The notes under the pieces are model-generated. The model made no database searches. It was not told the DNA's origin and worked only from the letters and a program-made list of their open reading frames with translations. Shown piece after piece: positions 1 through 5,648 of a stretch of 6,283 nucleotides of DNA. The number at the start of each line of letters is the position of its first letter. Position 1 is the stretch's first letter. A program made the translations under genes and the position numbers. This DNA is from Pseudolysinimonas_A sp965653335 (lineage in GTDB: Bacteria; Actinomycetota; Actinomycetes; Actinomycetales; Microbacteriaceae): the NCBI GenBank assembly GCA_965653335.1, contig CBFGZU010000098.1, positions 1-6,283 of the forward strand, in the 5' to 3' direction.

Positions 1-561
1 CTCGCGCTCCACGTCGCCGAAGTCGGACTCATCGGCTTGGCGGTCATCGTGCTCGCAACCGCGTTCAATGGCGTGACGAACGAGCACGCGATCGGTAAGG
101 CGTTCCAAGAGGCGATGCCGTTCACGGCGTTGCTCGTCACCTTCTTCGCGATCGTCGCCGTCATCCACGAGCAGGGGCTGTTCCGGCCCGTCATCGATGC
201 GGTGCTTGCGCAAGAGGGCCCTGGCCAGCTATCGCTCATCTTCATCGCCTCGGGGGTGTTGTCCGCGATCAGCGACAACGTTTTCGTCGCGACCATCTAC
301 ATCACCGAGGTCGAGAAGGCTTTCAGCGCAGGATTGATTTCGCGCGAACAGTTCGAGCTGCTCGCGGTGTCGATCAACACGGGAACCAACATCCCGAGCA
401 TCGCGACGCCGAACGGCCAGGCCGCGTTCCTGTTTCTGCTGACCTCGGCGCTCGCCCCGCTCATCCGGCTCGGGTACGTGAAGATGCTCTGGATGGCCCT
501 GCCGTATGCCATCGTGCTGTCGATCGTCGCGTACCTGGCGACGGTGTTCCTGCTGGCGTGA
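1..561 (+). CDS. nhaB: Na+/H+ antiporter NhaB, C-terminal part (5' end outside window)
   Basis: This is an inner-membrane sodium/proton antiporter that exports Na+ in exchange for H+ for salt and pH homeostasis. The reading frame is open from base 1, so the gene starts upstream; the TTG at 37 is only an internal codon. The 186 visible residues correspond to about the last third of a family protein of roughly 500 residues. From memory they match E. coli NhaB closely, including NEHAIGKAF (window residues 27-35), PFTALLVTFF (40-49), LSAISDNVFV (87-96), the stretch 128-144 with TGTN and ATPNGQAAF, and the LTSALAPLIRL helix (147-157). At least five hydrophobic segments are visible, around residues 8-22, 41-55, 78-91, 141-156 and 164-186. 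The protein ends at the last helix and lacks the roughly 20-residue tail of the E. coli protein. The stop lies 12 nt from the convergent zapE stop, with no hairpin between them. Family assignment is very secure. Confidence 0.95.
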   Translation, partial: LALHVAEVGLIGLAVIVLATAFNGVTNEHAIGKAFQEAMPFTALLVTFFAIVAVIHEQGLFRPVIDAVLAQEGPGQLSLIFIASGVLSAISDNVFVATIYITEVEKAFSAGLISREQFELLAVSINTGTNIPSIATPNGQAAFLFLLTSALAPLIRLGYVKMLWMALPYAIVLSIVAYLATVFLLA

Positions 562-573
562 GCTGCCTGGGAG

Positions 574-1590
574 CTACTCGGCGGCGCCCGAGGTGAGCGC
601 CACGAGCCGCGAGGTCGCGCGCAGGTACTTCTTGCGGTAGCCCCCGGCGAGCATGTCGTCGCCGAACACCTGATCGAGCGGCACCCCCGTGGCGAGCACG
701 CGCACCTGGCTGTCGTAGAGCCGGTCGACGGCGGCGACGAACCGCAGGGCGTCGGTCTGGTCCTGCAGCACGTGCACGCCGCGCAGCCCCACGGCCGACA
801 GGCCGTCGACGAGTTTCACATAGCGCGACGGATGAACCGTGGCGAGGTGGCGCAATACGGCGTCGAAGTCGTCGACCGTGACCGTTCCCGTCGTCGCGGC
901 GAGAGCGGCATCGAGCGCCGCATCATCGTCGAACGCGACCGCGTGACCCTCGAGATCGCGACGCCGATAGTCGAGTCCGTCGATGCGCAGGATGTCGAAG
1001 CGCGCCGCGAGGGCGTGGATTTCGCGCAAGAAGTCGACCGCCGCGAACCGCCCCTCGCCGAGGGCGTTGGGCGGCGTGTTCGAGGTCGCCGCGATGCGGG
1101 TCCCCGTCTCGGCGAGCTGGCCGAGCAACCGGGTCATCATCATCGTGTCGCCCGGATCGTCGAGCTCGAATTCGTCGATCGCCACGAATGTCGAACCGCT
1201 CAGCAGCGTGACGGTGGCCTGGTAGCCGAGAGCCCCGACGAGTGCGGTGTACTCGATGAACGTGCCGAAGTACTTGCGGCCGGGTGCGAGCTTCCACAGC
1301 GCGGCCAGCAGGTGGGTCTTGCCGACCCCGAAACCGCCGTCGAGGTAGAGGCCGGGCTTGAGTTCGGGCGCCTTCTTACGGAACAGTCCGCCGCCACCAC
1401 CGCTCTTCCACGCGGCCGCGAAGGTGCGGACGCGTTCGACCGCCTCGGCTTGCGACGGGTAGTCGGCATCGGGCCGGTAGTTGTCGAGAGTGGCGTCGTC
1501 GAACTGGCGAGGCGGCACGAGCGAGGCCGCGATCTCGTCCCCCGACATCGTGGGGGCGCGATCGAGAAGCGACGCGGGAGAGGATGTCAT
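574..1590 (-). CDS. zapE: AFG1/ZapE-family P-loop ATPase
   Basis: This is a cytoplasmic AAA-like ATPase of the AFG1/ZapE family. In E. coli, ZapE acts at the division ring; the actinobacterial role is not established. From the start used here (338 residues) the motifs are: LVPPRQF (24-30), Walker A GGFGVGKTH (85-93, K91 and T92), Walker B FVAIDEFELDDPGD (135-148, D139 and E140), sensor-1-like AATSNTPP (167-174, N171), GEGRFAAVDFLREI (178-191) and a C-terminal RKKYLRATSRLVAL (319-332). The family core looks intact. The frame is open up to an ATG at 1665, which would add 25 residues. I prefer 1590 because the extra residues are low-complexity, their third positions are less GC-rich (about 16 of 23 codons against nearly all in the gene), and known relatives begin close to the TSSPASLLDR segment. 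Neither start has a good ribosome site: a GAAGG lies 14 nt before 1590, and a G-rich run abuts 1665. The gene is divergent from sseA. Confidence 0.9.
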   Translation of the reverse strand: MTSSPASLLDRAPTMSGDEIAASLVPPRQFDDATLDNYRPDADYPSQAEAVERVRTFAAAWKSGGGGGLFRKKAPELKPGLYLDGGFGVGKTHLLAALWKLAPGRKYFGTFIEYTALVGALGYQATVTLLSGSTFVAIDEFELDDPGDTMMMTRLLGQLAETGTRIAATSNTPPNALGEGRFAAVDFLREIHALAARFDILRIDGLDYRRRDLEGHAVAFDDDAALDAALAATTGTVTVDDFDAVLRHLATVHPSRYVKLVDGLSAVGLRGVHVLQDQTDALRFVAAVDRLYDSQVRVLATGVPLDQVFGDDMLAGGYRKKYLRATSRLVALTSGAAE

Positions 1591-1712
1591 GGTCGTGGGC
1601 GGGGCCTTCGAACGGGAATTGTGTGTCGAACTCTTACGGCCCGGAAGCGCGCCCGCAGGCGACATCCCTACCCTAAGAGGACACCGACCAACCCTAGTTG
1701 CAGGAGCATCCG
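1591..1712. promoter_or_regulatory. Divergent zapE/sseA intergenic region with two ACCCTA repeats
   Basis: This 122-nt non-coding stretch must hold the promoters for zapE (-) and the sseA operon (+). The hexamer ACCCTA occurs at 1670-1675 and 1691-1696, 21 bp apart start to start, which is two helical turns. On the minus strand each copy reads TAGGGT and fits the actinobacterial -10 pattern TANNNT; either could serve zapE. On the plus strand TACCCT at 1669-1674 also fits and would give sseA a leader of about 30 nt. I found no convincing -35 hexamer for any of them, so the assignment is tentative. Confidence 0.4.
1701..1706 (+). promoter_or_regulatory. Ribosome binding site of sseA
   Basis: CAGGAG sits 6 nt before the ATG at 1713. 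It decides the sseA start: the in-frame TTG at 1698 lies upstream of and against this site and cannot use it. Confidence 0.8.
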
Positions 1713-2612
1713 ATGACTGTCGAGACCGACGCCTCCCCCGCCTTCGCCGGCTACGCCCACCCCGAGCGCCTCGTAAGCACCGAGTGGCTCGCCGAGCACC
1801 TCGGCGACCCCGGGCTCGTCGTCGTCGAATCCGACGAAGACGTGCTGCTCTACGAGACCGGTCACATCGAGGGGGCCGTCAAGATCGACTGGCACACCGA
1901 CCTCAACGATGCGTACGTTCGCGACTACCTCGACGGCGACGGGTTCGCGAAGCTGCTGTCGAGCAAAGGGATCTCACGGGACTCCACCGTCGTGATCTAC
2001 GGCGACAAGAACAACTGGTGGGCCGCCTACGCACTCTGGGTGTTCTCCCTCTTCGGACACGACGACGTACGACTGCTCGACGGCGGCCGCGCGAAATGGG
2101 AGGCCGAAGGTCGCCCCTACGTCACCGAGGCCCCCGCGACGACCCCCGCCGACTACCCCGTGGTCGAGCGTCAGGATGCGAAAATCCGCGCCTTCAAGGA
2201 CGACGTGCTCGCCCACCTCGGCAACCCGCTGATCGACGTGCGTTCCCCCGAGGAGTACTCGGGCGAGCGCACCACGATGCCCGCCTACCCCGAGGAAGGC
2301 GCGTTGCGCGGTGGCCACATCCCGAGCGCGCAGAGCGTGCCGTGGGCCAAGGCCGTTGCCGAAGACGGAACATTCAAGAAGCTGGACGAGCTCAACGCGA
2401 TCTACCGCGACGGCGCCGGCCTCAAGGACGGCGACAATGTCATCGCGTACTGCCGCATCGGCGAGCGTTCCAGCCACACCTGGTTCGTGCTCACCCACCT
2501 CCTGGGGTTCCAGGGCGTGCGCAACTACGACGGTTCGTGGACGGAGTGGGGCAACGCCGTGCAGGTGCCGATCGTCAAGGGCACCGAGCCCGGCGCCGTC
2601 CCCGCGAAGTAG
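1713..2612 (+). CDS. sseA: Thiosulfate/3-mercaptopyruvate sulfurtransferase SseA (two-domain rhodanese)
   Basis: This cytoplasmic sulfurtransferase takes sulfane sulfur from thiosulfate or 3-mercaptopyruvate onto a cysteine and passes it to a thiophilic acceptor. The 299-residue protein has two rhodanese domains. The N-terminal one spans about 15-135, with GHIEGAVKIDWHTDLND at 50-66; it carries Asp98 (YGDKNNWW) at the usual cysteine position and is therefore structural, as in the family. The C-terminal domain spans about 158-290, with LIDVRSPEEY at 173-182, GGHIPSA at 200-206 and the active loop CRIGERSSHTW, whose nucleophile is Cys247. The sequence closely resembles, from memory, M. tuberculosis SseA (Rv3283), including the NYDGSWTEWGNAV end motif (271-283). 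The ATG is set by a CAGGAG site. sufE follows after 9 nt, and the SseA-SufE pairing is known from mycobacteria, where SufE is reported to stimulate SseA. Substrate preference cannot be read from sequence alone. Confidence 0.95.
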   Translation: MTVETDASPAFAGYAHPERLVSTEWLAEHLGDPGLVVVESDEDVLLYETGHIEGAVKIDWHTDLNDAYVRDYLDGDGFAKLLSSKGISRDSTVVIYGDKNNWWAAYALWVFSLFGHDDVRLLDGGRAKWEAEGRPYVTEAPATTPADYPVVERQDAKIRAFKDDVLAHLGNPLIDVRSPEEYSGERTTMPAYPEEGALRGGHIPSAQSVPWAKAVAEDGTFKKLDELNAIYRDGAGLKDGDNVIAYCRIGERSSHTWFVLTHLLGFQGVRNYDGSWTEWGNAVQVPIVKGTEPGAVPAK

Positions 2613-2621
2613 ACTGCGACG

Positions 2622-3059
2622 GTGAGCGAGTCAAGCCTTCCACCGGCGCTCGCAGACATTCGCCGCGACTTTCTCGCGCTCGAGCAGCAGGAGCGTCTCG
2701 TCCTGCTGCTCGAGTTCGCGAACGAACTTCCGGAACTTCCTCCCGCGTACAGCGATCACCCCGACCTGCTCGAACGGGTCGAGGAATGCCAGTCGCCGGT
2801 GTTCATCTTCGTCGACGTTCACAGCGGCATCGTGCATCTGCATGCCACGGCGCCCAGGGAGGCGCCGACGACGCGAGGGTTCGCCTCGATCCTGGTTCAG
2901 GGTCTCGCCGGACTCACCGTCGACCAGGTGCTCGACGTACCCGACGACTACCCGCTCACCCTCGGCCTCACGGAAGCAGTGAGCCCGTTGCGCATCCGTG
3001 GGATGTCGGCCCTCCTCGGCCGCGCGAAGCGCCAGGTGCGCGAGAAAGCCGCTGCGTGA
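2622..3059 (+). CDS. sufE: SufE-family sulfur acceptor protein
   Basis: SufE proteins accept persulfide sulfur on one cysteine, classically from the desulfurase SufS, and hand it on for Fe-S cluster assembly. This 145-residue protein has the usual family length. Its N-terminus, LPPALADIRRDF (6-17), and the LLLEFANELPELP helix region (28-40) are typical. The acceptor is Cys56 in ECQSPVF, equivalent to Cys51 of E. coli SufE. The PTTRGFASIL segment and the LGLTEAVSPLRIRGMSALL segment near the C-terminus are the other conserved blocks. No sufS lies in the window; the immediate partner is the upstream sseA, 9 nt away, so its sulfur may come from the rhodanese instead (inference, supported by the M. 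tuberculosis Rv3283-Rv3284 pair). The GTG start has no strong ribosome site, which suggests translation coupled to sseA. The stop overlaps the next start. Confidence 0.93.
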   Translation: MSESSLPPALADIRRDFLALEQQERLVLLLEFANELPELPPAYSDHPDLLERVEECQSPVFIFVDVHSGIVHLHATAPREAPTTRGFASILVQGLAGLTVDQVLDVPDDYPLTLGLTEAVSPLRIRGMSALLGRAKRQVREKAAA

Positions 3060-3757
3060 TCCTTCGAACGCTGTCGCCCGGCGGTGACGTCATCGACACC
3101 GCCGGGCCGGACGCGCGCCAGCGCATCGCGGCTCTCTACCCGCCGCCGGGGCTCCGCGTGAACCTCGTCGCAACCCTCGACGGCGGCACCGCGGACGCCG
3201 ACGGCACGAGTGCGGGCATCACCACCGGGGCCGATCGGGTGGTGCTCGGCGCGATCCGATCGGTGAGCGACAGCGTGCTCGTCGGCGCCGCGACCCTCCG
3301 GGCCGAAGGCGGACTCGTGCCGCGATCGACTCACCTCACGGTGCTGACGACGACCGGGGACTTCACGGGTGCCGCCGTACGCGACGATATCGAGCCCGGT
3401 CGGATCCTCGTCGTCGGGCCTTCCGGTGCCGAAGATCGCGCTCGGCGCACCTTCTCGGCTCCGTTCGAATACTTCGCCGTCGACGGCGACCGCGCCGTAC
3501 CGTTGCACGTCATGCTCGACGCGCTGCGCGACCGCGGACTCGCCCACATCGTCTGCGAAGGCGGCCCGCGACTCGTCGGTCAGCTGCTCGCCGCCGACCT
3601 TGTCGACGAGATCTGCCTCACCACGGTTCCCCGCATCCTCGGTCGTCCGCAGCTGCTGTTCGGGGGTGCCGCTCCCGGACGGCGCGACCTCGAACTCGTC
3701 CAGTTGCTGGCCGACGACGCGGGCGCGCTCTACGCCCGCTGGCGGCCCTCCCGCTGA
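3056..3757 (+). CDS. RibD C-terminal-domain (pyrimidine reductase/DHFR-fold) protein
   Basis: This is an NADPH-dependent reductase of the RibD C-terminal family, which has a dihydrofolate-reductase-like fold. It has 233 residues and is made of the reductase domain only; the zinc-binding deaminase domain of bifunctional RibD is missing. Visible blocks are RVNLVATLDGG (34-44), GITTGADR (54-61), the nucleotide-binding VLVGAATLRAEG (74-85), ILVVGPSG (117-124), and CEGGPRLVGQLLAADLVDE (167-185) followed by LTTVPRILG. The GTG at 3056 overlaps the sufE stop by 4 nt (GTGA), so translation is coupled, and this start gives the expected N-terminus. Relatives include, from memory, M. tuberculosis Rv2671, a RibD-like protein reported to have weak dihydrofolate reductase activity. 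Whether this one reduces the riboflavin intermediate, dihydrofolate or something else cannot be decided, so no symbol is given. Confidence 0.88.
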   Translation: MILRTLSPGGDVIDTAGPDARQRIAALYPPPGLRVNLVATLDGGTADADGTSAGITTGADRVVLGAIRSVSDSVLVGAATLRAEGGLVPRSTHLTVLTTTGDFTGAAVRDDIEPGRILVVGPSGAEDRARRTFSAPFEYFAVDGDRAVPLHVMLDALRDRGLAHIVCEGGPRLVGQLLAADLVDEICLTTVPRILGRPQLLFGGAAPGRRDLELVQLLADDAGALYARWRPSR

Positions 3758-3781
3758 TCGGATGCCCTCGAGGTCGCCGGT

Positions 3782-4960
3782 CTATCGCGTGACGCCGCCG
3801 GGCAACGTGGCGAGCCACTCGCGGATCGCGATTTCCCAGCGCGTCCGGTCGTAGTTCCACAGTTTCGTGTGCCGAGCGACCTCGAAAGCCTCGTAGGTCA
3901 CGATGTCGGGCCGCGCGATCGCGAGAGCACGGGATGCCGTCGACGGCACGAATCCGTCGTCGTCGCTGTGCAGGATGAGAACGGGCCGATCGAGCTCTTT
4001 CGCGCGGGAGACGAAGTCGAGGCGGTCGATGTCGAGCGGTTCGGCCAGTCCCGTGAAGACGCGCCCCCACCGGCTCTTGAACAGCACGATCACGAAGCTG
4101 CGCACGAAGACCGGGAGCCGGCGCAACCGCACCTGGAAGTCGAGCGCGGCGATCCAGTCCACGACGGGCGACTCGAGCACGACGCCGGTCACCCGATCGC
4201 CGACGGAAGACCGAGTGAGCGCCTGCAGCACCGTCGCTCCGCCCATCGACCATCCGACGAGCACGATCTGTCGCGCTCCGTTCGCGACGGCGTACCGCAT
4301 CGCCGCGTCGACGTCGAGCCACTCTCGATCTCCGAGCGCGTAGCGGAAGTCGTCGCTGCGCGGGGCCTCCCCGTCGTTCCGGTAGGACACGACGAGCGAG
4401 GTGAAGCCGGCGTCGTGGAAGATCGGGACCGCGCGCAGCGTCTCGGGGCGACGGACCGCTCGCCCATGAACGTGGATCGCCCAGCGACGGCTCGCGACGT
4501 CCGCCGACGGAATGAGCCACGCCGGAGCATCGCCGAGCGGCGTCTCGATGGCGACATCCTCGAATGCGACACCGAGGTCGGCCGGCGTGAGGTAGAACCA
4601 TCCGGTGAGGCGACCTCGCCGCGCCGACACCAGATCGCCCGAATCCACCCCGAGGATGCGGCGGGTCACGGCAGTCGGCGTCTCGGCGACGATCTCGCCG
4701 AGACGGGCATGACCGGACGCCTGGGCGAACCAGAAACTGTAATCGCCCGGCAACCGCGAGTCGGGGGTGGCGTCGAGCTCGATGAGACGGGCATCGAGAT
4801 CGACCGATCGGATAGCGACATCCTCTTCCCGCCGGGACGGCGGCACGAGCACCTTGCGGGCGACGATCACGCTCACCGCGGCTGTAGCGACCGCGGCCGC
4901 ACCGACGAGCGAGAGAGCGCCGATCACGCCCCCGATCGCGATTCTCATGCGCGCCGGCAT
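3782..4960 (-). CDS. Membrane-anchored alpha/beta hydrolase (serine hydrolase)
   Basis: This is a 392-residue alpha/beta-hydrolase fold protein, likely an esterase or peptidase-like serine hydrolase held on the outer face of the cell membrane. One hydrophobic segment at about 6-34, preceded by arginines, looks like an uncleaved signal anchor. Residues 40-155 are a less conserved region I do not recognise. The hydrolase domain runs from about 156: oxyanion-side HVHGRAV (163-169), nucleophile elbow GWSMGGA with Ser238, acid in SDDDGFVP with Asp335 best placed, and His364 in ARHTKLW. The catalytic triad therefore looks complete. The ATG at 4960 is chosen because GAGGAGGA (4973 to 4966) lies 5 nt upstream; the frame continues further but antisense to DUF3000, where it has no family likeness. 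The gene converges on the reductase (24-nt gap, no clear terminator) and diverges from DUF3000. The substrate is unknown. Confidence 0.88.
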   Translation of the reverse strand: MPARMRIAIGGVIGALSLVGAAAVATAAVSVIVARKVLVPPSRREEDVAIRSVDLDARLIELDATPDSRLPGDYSFWFAQASGHARLGEIVAETPTAVTRRILGVDSGDLVSARRGRLTGWFYLTPADLGVAFEDVAIETPLGDAPAWLIPSADVASRRWAIHVHGRAVRRPETLRAVPIFHDAGFTSLVVSYRNDGEAPRSDDFRYALGDREWLDVDAAMRYAVANGARQIVLVGWSMGGATVLQALTRSSVGDRVTGVVLESPVVDWIAALDFQVRLRRLPVFVRSFVIVLFKSRWGRVFTGLAEPLDIDRLDFVSRAKELDRPVLILHSDDDGFVPSTASRALAIARPDIVTYEAFEVARHTKLWNYDRTRWEIAIREWLATLPGGVTR

Positions 4961-4965
4961 GGGTG

Positions 4966-4973
4966 TCCTCCTC
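4966..4973 (-). promoter_or_regulatory. Ribosome binding site of the alpha/beta hydrolase
   Basis: GAGGAGGA on the minus strand lies 5 nt before the ATG at 4960. It is the strongest ribosome site in the window and fixes the start of the hydrolase, ruling out the longer open frame that runs back to 5389. Confidence 0.85.
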
Positions 4974-5015
4974 AGGTTCGGGCCACGGCGGCCGGAACGC
5001 GGGTCGGCGTGGCAC

Positions 5016-5051
5016 GTGACGGGCTCCCGCTTGAAACCATAGTGTTCATTC
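5016..5051 (+). promoter_or_regulatory. Leaderless promoter of the DUF3000-exonuclease unit
   Basis: GTGACG at 5016-5021 resembles a -35 element. After an 18-nt spacer comes TAGTGT (5040-5045), which fits the actinobacterial -10 pattern TANNNT, then exactly 6 nt before the GTG at 5052. Transcription would start at or next to the first base of the start codon, giving a leaderless mRNA. This fits the absence of any ribosome site before 5052. The -10 also contains the in-frame stop TAG (5040-5042), so no start further upstream is possible. A CACGTG palindrome (5013-5018) overlaps the -35. All of this is inferred from sequence. Confidence 0.6.
5036..5041 (-). promoter_or_regulatory. Candidate -10 element of the alpha/beta hydrolase promoter
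   Basis: The minus strand reads TATGGT from 5041 to 5036, matching TANNNT. It shares the TA at 5040-5041 with the opposing -10 of DUF3000. A start about 7 nt downstream would give the hydrolase a leader of roughly 70 nt, consistent with its strong ribosome site. I see no good -35 on this side. Confidence 0.4.
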
Positions 5052-5648
5052 GTGGCCACAGTTCGTTCCGATCCGGCCGTTCCGGCCGCGTTCGGGCGAG
5101 CCCTCACCGCGGTGCGTCGAGCGACGATCCGTCCCGAACTGCAATTGAGCGAGATTCCCGCCCCGACGGGTCTCGCCCCGCACGCCATCGCGATGGCGGC
5201 CGACGTCATCCCCGTGAAGCACGGTCTCGACTCGGTTCTCGGCACCGGACGCTTCGTGCTGCTCTTCGACCCCGAGGAGCCCGAAGCCTGGGGCGGAGCG
5301 TTCCGCGTCGTCTGCTTCGCCCAGGCACCACTCGAAACCGATATCGGGCTCGACCCGTTCGTCGCGGACGTCGCCTGGTCATGGCTCACCGATTCGCTCG
5401 CCGCTCGCGCGGCCGGCTACTCGGCTGCCTCCGGCACCGCGACGAAGGTGCTGTCGACCGGTTTCGGCGAGCTCGCCCACCAGAGCGACGGAGCCCAGCT
5501 CGAGGTGCGTGCCTCGTGGACCCCGGATGCCAATGCGGTCGGTGCGTCGGTCGAAGCCTGGAGCGACCTGCTCTGCCGCCTGGCGGGGCTACCCCCGACC
5601 CCCGAAGCCGTCAGTTTGCTGCCGAACCGGCGAGGGGCGCGTGGCTGA
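5052..5648 (+). CDS. DUF3000 family protein
   Basis: This is a 198-residue conserved actinobacterial protein of unknown function. I recognise it as DUF3000 from the overall pattern and its position before an RNase D-like gene, as in M. tuberculosis (Rv2680-Rv2681, from memory). The sequence looks soluble, with no signal peptide or membrane segment. Visible blocks are an N-terminal helical stretch with ALTAVRRATIRPELQLSEIP (17-36), the VLLFDPEEPEAWGGAFRVVC region, and a tryptophan-rich ADVAWSWL. The GTG at 5052 is the only sensible start: a stop codon lies four codons upstream, and no ribosome site is present, in keeping with a leaderless mRNA. The end overlaps the exonuclease start by 8 nt, which suggests coupled translation and a shared role, perhaps in RNA or DNA processing (inference only). 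I see no catalytic motif. Confidence 0.85.
   Translation: MATVRSDPAVPAAFGRALTAVRRATIRPELQLSEIPAPTGLAPHAIAMAADVIPVKHGLDSVLGTGRFVLLFDPEEPEAWGGAFRVVCFAQAPLETDIGLDPFVADVAWSWLTDSLAARAAGYSAASGTATKVLSTGFGELAHQSDGAQLEVRASWTPDANAVGASVEAWSDLLCRLAGLPPTPEAVSLLPNRRGARG

Noticed and set aside
1591..1665. Start of zapE at the ATG at 1665
   Set aside because: It is possible but less likely: the added 25 residues are low-complexity with weaker third-position GC, and the TAGGGT before it is only 4 nt away, short for a leaderless start.
1698..1712. TTG at 1698 as the sseA start
   Set aside because: The ribosome site CAGGAG lies after it and 6 nt before the ATG at 1713.
772..1716. Long plus-strand open frame of 314 codons
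   Set aside because: It is antisense to zapE, which has full P-loop motifs. The translation is Arg/Glu/Val-rich with no family likeness, as is usual opposite a GC-rich gene.
1481..3055. Upstream extension of the reductase frame through sseA and sufE
   Set aside because: The extended translation is an arginine-rich shadow of sseA and sufE in another frame. The real protein starts at the GTG at 3056 overlapping the sufE stop.
3758..3781. CCTCGAGG palindrome (3766-3773) as a terminator between the convergent genes
   Set aside because: The self-complementary stretch is only 8 bp with no loop and no T run, so it cannot form an intrinsic terminator.
3618..5015. 465-codon minus-strand open frame
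   Set aside because: It is an arginine-rich frame shadow of the hydrolase in the same strand, without conserved motifs.
4961..5389. N-terminal extension of the hydrolase to an ATG at 5389
   Set aside because: The extra 143 residues are antisense to DUF3000 and have no signal or domain. The ATG at 4960 has an ideal ribosome site followed by a signal anchor.
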